This document shows, piece after piece, positions 6,206 through 11,417 of a stretch of DNA of 17,913 bases. Source of the stretch: Patescibacteria group bacterium UBA5738. Lineage in GTDB: Bacteria; Patescibacteriota; Minisyncoccia; Minisyncoccales; UBA5738. Both the position numbers and the translations under genes were made by a program. Where the stretch lies: the NCBI GenBank assembly GCA_002419295.1, contig DIFW01000006.1, forward strand, positions 1-17,913, given 5' to 3'. The stretch's first letter is position 1. The number at the start of each line of letters is the position of its first letter. Under the pieces are notes generated by a model, which searched no databases, had not been told where the DNA came from, and was given only the letters and a program-made list of their open reading frames with translations.

Positions 6206-6221
6206 CCCGCGTAATCGCGGG
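6206..6221 (-). other. Hairpin abutting the rpsM stop codon
   Basis: CCCGCG-TAAT-CGCGGG is a perfect 6-bp stem whose last base is adjacent to the rpsM stop at 6222-6224. No T-tract follows on the minus strand; the palindromic repeat begins at once. It may stop 3' exonucleases or stall RNA polymerase. Confidence 0.55.
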
Positions 6222-6611
6222 CTATGTCGGACTGGCGGCCGGTTTGCGGCCCGAACCCACGGTTTTGCGCACATTGCCTCTCACCGTGCGGTTATTGGTT
6301 TTGGTGCGCTGTCCCCGCACCGGCAAATTGCGCGAATGGCGCATCCCCCGCCAGGAAACAATATCTTTCAAGCGTTTGACATTCATCATCACTTCGCGCT
6401 TCAAATCCCCTTCAACATGGTAATGCTTTTTAACGGCTTCTTCAATGGATTTCATTTGTTCGGGCGACAAATCCTTGGCTTTTATCGCTCCATCGATTTT
6501 CGCCTCTTCGAGCACAACCTTCGCCGAAGATCTTCCGATCCCGTAGATATAGCTCAGCGCGATTCCGATTTGTTTGTTGTCCGGGATGTTCACCCCGATT
6601 ATTCTGGGCAT
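6222..6611 (-). CDS. rpsM: 30S ribosomal protein uS13
   Basis: 129 residues. MPRIIGVNIPDNKQIGIALSYIYGIG is the helix-two-turn-helix start. YHVEGDLKREVMMNVKRLKDI and WRGMRHSRNLPVRGQRTKTNNRTVRG follow, with the basic C-terminus expected to touch the P-site tRNA. uS13 forms the head bridge to the large subunit. In the standard order it follows rpmJ (42-base gap). The leader TTTTTTGGAATATG has no useful SD. Confidence 0.97.
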   Translation of the reverse strand: MPRIIGVNIPDNKQIGIALSYIYGIGRSSAKVVLEEAKIDGAIKAKDLSPEQMKSIEEAVKKHYHVEGDLKREVMMNVKRLKDIVSWRGMRHSRNLPVRGQRTKTNNRTVRGNVRKTVGSGRKPAASPT

Positions 6612-6653
6612 ATTCCAAAAAATTAAAAGTTTAAACGGAAAATCTAATGTTTC

Positions 6654-6770
6654 CTATCCTTGTTTTTGCTTGTGCTTGGGGTTTTTTTTGCAAATAACAT
6701 AAACCCGCCGCGATCTTTTCACGATTTGGCAATCCTTGCAAATTTTTTTAACCGAAGCTCTTACTTTCAT
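6654..6770 (-). CDS. rpmJ: 50S ribosomal protein bL36 (zinc form)
   Basis: 38 residues: MKVRASVKKICKDCQIVKRS followed by RRVYVICKKNPKHKQKQG. C11, C14, C27 and H33 are the zinc ligands of the classic bL36 form. It is the usual length and in its usual place between infA and rpsM. The stop is TAG. bL36 is a small late-assembling large-subunit protein. Confidence 0.96.
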   Translation of the reverse strand: MKVRASVKKICKDCQIVKRSRRVYVICKKNPKHKQKQG

Positions 6771-6803
6771 TTTTTTAAACGGCCCGGCCCTGCAGGCGCG
6801 AAA

Positions 6804-7031
6804 TTAACTCTTAACCTTGCCTCGATAAACTATCCTGCCGCGCTCGTTGTCATACGGACTCATTTCGACCGTCACAACATCGCCGGGCAAAATCTTGATG
6901 CGAAACATCTTCAATTTTCCCGCCAAATGACAAAGCACTTCCCGTCCGTCCGAGAGCTTGACGCGAAACTTCGCGTCCGGCAACGATTCAAAAACCTGTC
7001 CTTGAAATCTGGGGTCTTTTTGTTTTGTCAT
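6804..7031 (-). CDS. infA: Translation initiation factor IF-1
   Basis: 75 residues from the ATG at 7031, or 77 from an in-frame GTG at 7037. One S1/OB fold: GQVFESLPDAKFRVKLSDG, EVLCHLAGKLKMFRIKILPGDVV, then VEMSPYDNERGRIVYRGK. These are the family's hallmark segments (LCHLAGK...RI-ILPGD, SPYD-RGRI-YR). IF-1 occupies the A site during initiation. It is the first gene of the operon. The predicted transcription start is only about 3-10 bases before the start codon, so the message is almost leaderless, which slightly favours the ATG. In many bacteria map is the direct upstream neighbour; here 7 kb of other genes intervene. Confidence 0.95.
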   Translation of the reverse strand: MTKQKDPRFQGQVFESLPDAKFRVKLSDGREVLCHLAGKLKMFRIKILPGDVVTVEMSPYDNERGRIVYRGKVKS

Positions 7032-7045
7032 TGGCACAATTTACT

Positions 7046-7074
7046 ACTTTATCAGATAATCGTTTTAAAGTCAA
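7046..7074 (-). promoter_or_regulatory. Promoter of the infA-rpsI operon
   Basis: On the minus strand TTGACT (7069-7074) and TAAAGT (7046-7051) are separated by exactly 17 bp. The -35 matches five of six bases and the -10 four of six. It lies directly before infA, and a small GCGAAA/TTTCGC hairpin (7084-7098) separates it from the end of the upstream gene. Confidence 0.6.
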
Positions 7075-7115
7075 CTCTCCCCGGCGAAAAACTTTCGCGG
7101 CGGGAAACCCAAGAG

Positions 7116-8531
7116 CTAATCCAAGATTGTTTGTATCTCAATCCGATCCAAATCGCGCGGCACGCTAAACCGCCACGCCGGGGAAAGCTTGATTTCGACT
7201 TGCCGCATTCCCGGTTGGTTCATTAAGAATATCTTTGCCTCGTCGGCCTTTTTTTCGGAAAGGCCTTTTTTCAAATCTTCGGAATTCGTTCCCGGATAAA
7301 CCGTCACGCCCGCCGAAAGATCCAAAGCTGGCAAACCTCCGTCCGCTTCGGAACCGGCATACGAAGACTGGAATTCAAAACTGCTTTCATCGCACAAAAA
7401 ACCTTCTCCGATTTCGCGCAGAACGAATTCTTTTCCCAAATTTTCAAGATCCGATTTTTTATAGGCGATAACGGACGCTTTGGCCAAAATTTGTCCGTCG
7501 ATGCGGGCGACATTATCCCCGGCTTTAGCGTTGATTTCCGGCGAACCGATATCAATTTTGATTTCGCTCTCATCGACAATTTCCAATCCCTGCTCTTTGG
7601 CTTGAGAAATCAATTCTTTCTTTATTTCTTCTTTTGCCGAATTTTCAATCGCGGCTTTGGCATTTTCCAAATCCTCTTTGGTAACTTGCGAAACGGCATC
7701 AAGCGAGCCGCCGGTGAATTTTTCAAACGATTGCGCGTAGATAAAAGTGTATTGCGGAGTGCCGGCCAATCCCGGAACCGAAAATACCGACGGTTCAATA
7801 TTGTATTTTTCGCCGGGACCGCTGGCAACGGCCTGCGCCACCGTTGAAGATTTGGGCGCGATGACAACGGTTTCGGTGATTAAAAACCACGGCGATTCGC
7901 TTCCCTCTATCGCCGGCTGGAATTTTTCCAGCGGCGCCTGCAAACGAGTGCCCTTGACCAATGTCTGCGCATTGGTATAATTATTAAAAATTTTTACCGA
8001 TCCCTGCGCTTTTCCTTGAGCGTCTTTCGTGCCGGTGGCCGGCGCGTTGCCGGCAACGGTTTTTTCCGCCGCGAGTGAAAATCCCGGGATCGCGCCGCGA
8101 TCAATATCAATATGCCCGGCGGAAGAATCCACCACCACGCGCATTTGGCGCGACAACGGCGATGTTTCCGGCCGGATTTTGATCACCGCGCGCGCGAATT
8201 GAGCGTCCCAAAAATACATCATCGCCAAAATCGCGGCAATAACCGCACCAACCCTCCAAAGCCATTTCTTGAAAAATCCGCCTGTTTTTTCTTGAACGAA
8301 AATTCCGCCCGAATTTTCAGCGCCGGCGGCACGGCGGTTGAAAGTGATTCTCGGTTTGACATCTTGGCGCAAGATCGGCTCGGCCGCCGATTCGTCGCCG
8401 CCAGACCCGGCTTCCCTTAAACCCGCCGGCAAGGGCATTCTTATCTTTACCGGCTCGGCTTTGGCATCCGCTTCGGCGCAAACCTCCGCTTTTTGCCGCG
8501 GCGGGAAAATATCAATTACTTTTTTAACCAT
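7116..8531 (-). CDS. Single-pass membrane protein with baseplate-J-like region
   Basis: 471 residues. Residues 1-88 are a cytoplasmic, Pro/Ala/charged segment without a clear domain. Residues 90-108 are one hydrophobic helix preceded by KKW, which suggests N-in, C-out topology. From about residue 174 the segment QGSVKIFNNYTNAQTLVKGTRL, then VVIAPKSSTVAQAVASGPGEKYNI, resembles the beta domain of baseplate J/gp47-family proteins. A charged helix (290-320) and a second beta-rich part follow. Such anchored proteins are common in CPR genomes and may display a surface adhesin or secretion-like element; this role is inferred. It has its own promoter and is the last gene before infA. There are no other phage-tail genes nearby. 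Confidence 0.6.
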   Translation of the reverse strand: MVKKVIDIFPPRQKAEVCAEADAKAEPVKIRMPLPAGLREAGSGGDESAAEPILRQDVKPRITFNRRAAGAENSGGIFVQEKTGGFFKKWLWRVGAVIAAILAMMYFWDAQFARAVIKIRPETSPLSRQMRVVVDSSAGHIDIDRGAIPGFSLAAEKTVAGNAPATGTKDAQGKAQGSVKIFNNYTNAQTLVKGTRLQAPLEKFQPAIEGSESPWFLITETVVIAPKSSTVAQAVASGPGEKYNIEPSVFSVPGLAGTPQYTFIYAQSFEKFTGGSLDAVSQVTKEDLENAKAAIENSAKEEIKKELISQAKEQGLEIVDESEIKIDIGSPEINAKAGDNVARIDGQILAKASVIAYKKSDLENLGKEFVLREIGEGFLCDESSFEFQSSYAGSEADGGLPALDLSAGVTVYPGTNSEDLKKGLSEKKADEAKIFLMNQPGMRQVEIKLSPAWRFSVPRDLDRIEIQTILD

Positions 8532-8570
8532 AATTTAAAAGAAGATCTCTGTTTAGAGTTTAATGCTTCC

Positions 8571-8599
8571 ATTATAACAAAAAATTTCCCCGGCGCCAA
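8571..8599 (-). promoter_or_regulatory. Promoter of the baseplate-J-like gene
   Basis: On the minus strand TTGGCG (8594-8599, four of six) is followed after 17 bp by a perfect TATAAT (8571-8576). The leader of about 33 nt includes the small hairpin CTCT-AAAC-AGAG. Confidence 0.6.
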
Positions 8600-8616
8600 T
8601 TCAATACCAAAATTGT

Positions 8617-9144
8617 TTAAGTGTATTTATCCGCGATCGCCGAGGCGGCAAACGAAAACGGTTTAATCATCGGCTCAAACCCGTTGCCGCGAATCAGCCC
8701 TGTGACTTCGCGAATCATTTCCCGCGTGGCGCCGCGCTCGCCCACATCGGCATGAATATAGGAAAAATCCCATTTTAAATCATCGGGCGACAAAAGCTTG
8801 CGCATTTCCAAAGTTTCGCGCAAAATCAGCGCCAGTTCGCAGGACAACATCACCTCCTGCAAAATCCTTTGCTTGAAATTGTAAAATTTTTTGCCGCCGT
8901 AACTGATTTTTTTCAAAAAAAACCGCCCGCCGGCGCCCAACCGCCGCACCACGATCGTGGCGGGAAAATGCGGCTGTTCCAGCGACGCCGAATCGCACCC
9001 CACCACAATTTCATATTCCTTGCGCGGTTGTTCATTCATATACGAAAAAATCTCCTCGATGGCATCATCAAAGCTCAAATTCCCTTTGGTCGGATTAAAA
9101 AAATATCCATTCTTAAAAATATTCTCGGGATTATATTCTTCCAT
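8617..9144 (-). CDS. YkuK-family (DUF458) RNase H-like protein
   Basis: 175 residues. The family landmarks appear in order: FFNPTKGNLSFDDAIEEI at 15-32, VVGCDSAS at 48-54, a basic strand with VVRRLGAGGRFF, LQEVMLSCELAL, IHADVGERGAT at 130-140, and GFEPMIKPFSFAASAIADKYT at the end. Acidic residues D51, D133 and D172, with E97 or E103, fit the metal site of an RNase H-like fold. The precise substrate of this family is not established; B. subtilis ykuK has no clear role. Its own promoter lies upstream. Length and motifs are complete. It seems an ordinary resident gene rather than a recent arrival. Confidence 0.88.
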   Translation of the reverse strand: MEEYNPENIFKNGYFFNPTKGNLSFDDAIEEIFSYMNEQPRKEYEIVVGCDSASLEQPHFPATIVVRRLGAGGRFFLKKISYGGKKFYNFKQRILQEVMLSCELALILRETLEMRKLLSPDDLKWDFSYIHADVGERGATREMIREVTGLIRGNGFEPMIKPFSFAASAIADKYT

Positions 9145-9162
9145 TTTCGTTTTCTACTTTTT

Positions 9163-9212
9163 GTTTTAAGTTTTACACTTTAACTTTTGCACTTCCCCGT
9201 TTCACACTTCTC
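9163..9212. repeat. Degenerate short tandem repeats in the ykuK leader
   Basis: Three similar words of about ten bases occur every 15-17 bases: TTTTACACTT, TTTTGCACTT and TTTCACACTT. On the minus strand they give AAGTG-rich units between the promoter and the start codon. They are purine-rich, with no evident stable fold. Confidence 0.4.
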
Positions 9213-9213
9213 C

Positions 9214-9241
9214 ATTCTACCACCCCCGCCCGAATTTTCAA
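9214..9241 (-). promoter_or_regulatory. Extended -10 promoter of the YkuK-family gene
   Basis: On the minus strand TTGAAA (9236-9241) and TAGAAT (9214-9219) are 16 bp apart. TGG precedes the -10, giving the extended -10 form. The leader of about 65 nt carries the degenerate repeats. Confidence 0.6.
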
Positions 9242-9248
9242 CCCAACA

Positions 9249-9287
9249 AAAAAACATTCCCACATTATTGAGAGTGTGAAAACATCG
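9249..9287 (-). terminator. Degenerate terminator after the RelE-like toxin gene
   Basis: Homologous to 10409-10445. The T-run on the minus strand is seven bases long, but changes in the arms leave only a short CACA/TGTG-centred stem. It starts two bases after the toxin stop codon. Termination may be weak. Confidence 0.5.
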
Positions 9288-9288
9288 G

Positions 9289-9624
9289 CTAACCGATTCT
9301 TTGCTTGACAATGTTGATCAATTCTTGTTCTGTTTTATAAATGCCGTGTCGAGAGAAGATTATAATTTTACAATAATTAACATTGCTAATTTGAAAAATA
9401 ACGCGATAGCCTTTTGATTTACCCGTATTTTCACGCAACGGCACAACCCTGCCTTTATATATTTTCGCGTCTCCAAACCCGGGATAAGAATCAATCGCCG
9501 GCGTTTCTTTTAACCCCTTTGAACAGAAAAGCCGTTGCCATGCTTCCAGTGATTCACGCGGCGCAGGAAAGCCGTTTAATCTTTTTAAATCCCTTTCAAT
9601 GTCATCGTGCCAAACTATATCCAT
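9289..9624 (-). CDS. RelE/ParE-like putative toxin
   Basis: 111 residues. The C-terminal half, with GKSKGYRVIFQISNVNY, IIIFSRHGIY and a final helix KTEQELINIVKQRI, matches the RelE/HigB pattern: a beta strand with an invariant Arg, a second Arg after I/V strands, then Tyr. The N-terminus (VWHDDIERDLKRLNGF) is the expected first helix. RelE-type toxins usually cut mRNA on the ribosome; ParE relatives poison gyrase. Which applies cannot be told. The start lies five bases after the stop of the Panacea gene, so the two form one operon and this is probably the toxin it neutralises. The family call is from pattern only; a DUF-type relative with another role is possible. Confidence 0.62.
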   Translation of the reverse strand: MDIVWHDDIERDLKRLNGFPAPRESLEAWQRLFCSKGLKETPAIDSYPGFGDAKIYKGRVVPLRENTGKSKGYRVIFQISNVNYCKIIIFSRHGIYKTEQELINIVKQRIG

Positions 9625-9629
9625 ACATT

Positions 9630-10127
9630 CTAAATTTTGGCCATTTCTCCAAATTTATTGCGATAATAAGCCAAATTATAGTCAATAATACCGTCGGAAG
9701 GAGTGGCAATCCACGGCGCCTCGCCATGGCTGGCGTTTTTCATTTCGGTTCCGGTGAATTTTTCCCATTTGCCCGCGATTTCTTCCAACATCAGCAATTC
9801 TTCCCGCTCAAAAACATCCACATTAAAATCAACCAGCGCCTCAATGTGCATTTGGTCGTTATAGCCATTGCCAATTTTCCGCCGTATTATTTTGATTTCT
9901 TTACCATTCATCTGTTTTAATATTTTTTCTCCCATTCGCGGCACCGGCCCGTTGTCAAACCGCAAATATTCGTCTCCGGTAATGGATCGTCCGTATTTTT
10001 CAAAAAAATCAAAATCAAGATAATACAACAACTTCATCATCTTTAATTTCCCAAGCGTGGAATTTTGTATCCTCTTGGCGAAAAAAATTATCGCGTTTTT
10101 ATATTTTTTTTGGTTTATTTTTCCCAT
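9630..10127 (-). CDS. Panacea-domain (DUF4065) putative antitoxin
   Basis: 165 residues. The signature LGKLKMMKLLYYLDFDFFEKY followed by GRSITGDEYLRFDNGPVP spans residues 25-63. It matches the Panacea/SocA-like domain pattern: K-x-x-KLLYY-D, then G-x-x-L/I-T-G-x-x-x-x-R/W-x-x-GPV-P. The C-terminal part has the helical LEEIAGKWEKFTGTEMKNASHGEAPW segment typical of this family, and ends at the toxin gene. Panacea is known as a promiscuous antitoxin domain that pairs with many unrelated toxins, which fits the RelE-like partner here. The start is the ATG at 10127, one base after the TAA of a three-codon ORF that owns the only good SD in the window. Codon use is more AT-rich than in the ribosomal genes. 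Confidence 0.8.
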   Translation of the reverse strand: MGKINQKKYKNAIIFFAKRIQNSTLGKLKMMKLLYYLDFDFFEKYGRSITGDEYLRFDNGPVPRMGEKILKQMNGKEIKIIRRKIGNGYNDQMHIEALVDFNVDVFEREELLMLEEIAGKWEKFTGTEMKNASHGEAPWIATPSDGIIDYNLAYYRNKFGEMAKI

Positions 10128-10128
10128 A

Positions 10129-10154
10129 TTATTGCCGCATATTTGCTTACCTCC
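10129..10154 (-). promoter_or_regulatory. SD plus three-codon leader ORF before the Panacea gene
   Basis: On the minus strand GGAGG (10150-10154) lies nine bases before ATG CGG CAA TAA (10140-10129, Met-Arg-Gln-stop). The Panacea ATG follows after one base. From GGAGG to the Panacea start is 22 bases, too far for direct use. Ribosomes would first translate the mini-ORF and restart, or the SD belongs to a different start. Confidence 0.5.
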
Positions 10155-10195
10155 AGATTATCTGGTTCTTTCCTCCATGTCAACGAATTACATGG
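10153..10195 (-). promoter_or_regulatory. Panacea operon promoter with two inverted repeats
   Basis: On the minus strand a consensus TTGACA (10178-10183) lies 15 bp from GATAAT (10157-10162, five of six). The -10 sits within the palindrome CCAGAT-T-ATCTGG (10153-10165). The -35 lies within CCATGT-N9-ACATGG (10175-10195). This arrangement suits repression by a bound dimer, as in autoregulated TA operons. The spacing is shorter than ideal, and a start so close to the SD would leave almost no leader. Confidence 0.5.
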
Positions 10196-10215
10196 TTTGT
10201 TTCAATGACATGTAC

Positions 10216-10299
10216 AAAAAAGCCCTCGACTTTCTATGCTTTCGGGCAAAGGACTTCGCGCATTGCACTGTTTATCCTGACGATATTGCCTGCTACCCG
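10216..10299 (-). ncRNA. Possible small structured RNA with U-tract
   Basis: Read on the minus strand, nested complementary segments are present: GGCAA/TTGCC (10286-10290 with 10245-10249), AGGA/TCCT (10275-10278 with 10250-10253) and GTGC-AAT-GCGC (10268-10258). After them comes GGGC followed by six T's (10225-10216), as at a transcript end. A weak ORF over the same bases (10234-10425) has no recognisable protein features. No clear promoter is seen, and I match no known RNA family. Confidence 0.25.
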
Positions 10300-10408
10300 A
10301 CTTTTCTCCACATGCTTCAAGAGCTGATATAGGTTAATACCTAAACAAAAACCTCCAAATTCATACTCCCAAAATACACCAAAAAAAAATGCCATCAAGC
10401 CCAACAAC

Positions 10409-10445
10409 AAAAAACATTCCCACATTCTTGAGAATGTGAGAATGT
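10409..10445 (-). terminator. Terminator downstream of tpiA
   Basis: The arms 10414-10427 and 10432-10445 pair at 13 of 14 positions around TTGA, and on the minus strand run into six T's. It lies about 70 bases past the tpiA stop, beyond a palindrome. Its sequence closely matches the terminator after the toxin gene at 9249-9287. Confidence 0.8.
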
Positions 10446-10464
10446 CCGTATCTCCATCCGTATA

Positions 10465-10494
10465 ATTTAAACACGATTTAAATCGTGTTTAAAT
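10465..10494. repeat. 30-bp perfect palindrome after tpiA
   Basis: The two 15-bp halves are exact reverse complements with no spacer; the left half is ATTTAAACACGATTT. The centre is CGATTTAAATCG, and a further TTTAAATCG word follows at once. It lies 20 bases past the tpiA stop and before the terminator. It could be a protein binding site or an mRNA 3' structure. It does not have the asymmetric 11-6-11 layout of a dif site. Confidence 0.75.
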
Positions 10495-10513
10495 CGTATT
10501 TCGCCCGGGGAAA

Positions 10514-11239
10514 TTAAATTTTTGCCGATGCAACGATGGCGCAGAATTCTTTGGGGTCAAGGGACGCGCCGCCGACCAGCAAGCCGGAATAGCCGGCGTC
10601 TTTGATGTAGGAGGCGGCATTTTTGGAATTTACCGAACCGCCATATAGGAGCGGGATTTTTTCATTGGTGATATTGACGATAAACTGGCGCACCACTTTG
10701 GCCTCTTCGGGGCCGCAGGCTTGGCCGGTGCCGATGGCCCACACCGGTTCATAGGCAATCATCACCGGCGCGGTATTCAAATCAACGCCTTTCAACCCTT
10801 CCTTTATCTGCGCCTCTACAACATCCGTAATTTTGCCGTCAATGCGCTGTTCGCGGGTTTCGCCGCAACAAAATATCGGCGCTAATCCCGCGGCCAGCGC
10901 GGCTTTCACTTTCTTGTTGACGGTTTCGTCCGTTTCGCCAAAAATATGCCGCCGTTCGGAATGTCCGACGATAACATAACCGCACCCCGCGGCTTTCAAC
11001 TGCGTTGGCGAAATCTCTCCGGTGAACGCTCCCGAATTCCGCCAGTGGCAATCTTGGCCGCCCAATCCCGCCGCGCTTTTTAAAATTTCTTTGGCGGTTT
11101 CCAAATAGCACGCGGGCGGACAAACCGCCACGGCAACTTTTGAGCTTTTCTTGATCCCCTTTTTATATCCCAAAAGGATTTTCTTGGCCTCAATTCCGTT
11201 TTCCGGATTGCACTTCCAATTCGCCACAATGTATTTCAT
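10514..11239 (-). CDS. tpiA: Triosephosphate isomerase
   Basis: 241 residues of a normal TIM barrel, slightly shorter than the 250 of E. coli. It interconverts dihydroxyacetone phosphate and glyceraldehyde 3-phosphate in glycolysis. N7 and K9 (ANWKCN), H93 (VGHSERR) and E164 (AYEPVWAIGTG) are the active-site residues. GGSVN near 201 and LLVGGASL near 223 bind the phosphate. All key residues are present. It stands alone with its own promoter and terminator, in the accessory segment between map and infA. The leader is AT-rich and lacks an SD. In many CPR genomes tpiA is a core gene, so it need not be acquired. Confidence 0.97.
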   Translation of the reverse strand: MKYIVANWKCNPENGIEAKKILLGYKKGIKKSSKVAVAVCPPACYLETAKEILKSAAGLGGQDCHWRNSGAFTGEISPTQLKAAGCGYVIVGHSERRHIFGETDETVNKKVKAALAAGLAPIFCCGETREQRIDGKITDVVEAQIKEGLKGVDLNTAPVMIAYEPVWAIGTGQACGPEEAKVVRQFIVNITNEKIPLLYGGSVNSKNAASYIKDAGYSGLLVGGASLDPKEFCAIVASAKI

Positions 11240-11261
11240 ATTTGAATTTTTAATTTATTCC

Positions 11262-11270
11262 ATTATACCA
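11262..11270 (-). promoter_or_regulatory. Extended -10 promoter of tpiA
   Basis: On the minus strand TGG precedes a perfect TATAAT (11262-11267). The -35 position is poor (TTTGCG), which an extended -10 can offset. The start would be about 16 bases before the ATG. Confidence 0.55.
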
Positions 11271-11367
11271 ACCATTTGATTTTCCGCAAAAAAACCAACA
11301 TTAAAAAAAACCATTTATCGCCCAATATATGGATTATTTTTTAATTTTAATCAAACTTTAATATAAC

Positions 11368-11395
11368 TTGACTTATATTTTAGTTAATATATAAT
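11368..11395 (+). promoter_or_regulatory. Promoter of the AAA/DUF4143 ATPase gene
   Basis: TTGACT (11368-11373) and a perfect TATAAT (11390-11395) are 16 bp apart in very AT-rich DNA. The leader would be about 16 bases long, without an SD before the ATG at 11418. Confidence 0.65.
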
Positions 11396-11417
11396 TAAAG
11401 TAAAATAACCAAAAACT

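Noticed and set aside
7084..7098. Terminator between the baseplate-J-like gene and infA
   Set aside because: The GCGAAA/TTTCGC stem is short, and no T-tract follows on the minus strand.
10234..10425. 63-residue ORF upstream of the Panacea gene
   Set aside because: The sequence has no recognisable motif, no SD or promoter, and overlaps the tpiA terminator; a structured RNA or empty spacer explains it as well.
10465..10494. dif/Xer recombination site
   Set aside because: The palindrome is perfect with no central spacer of about six bases and does not match known dif half-sites.
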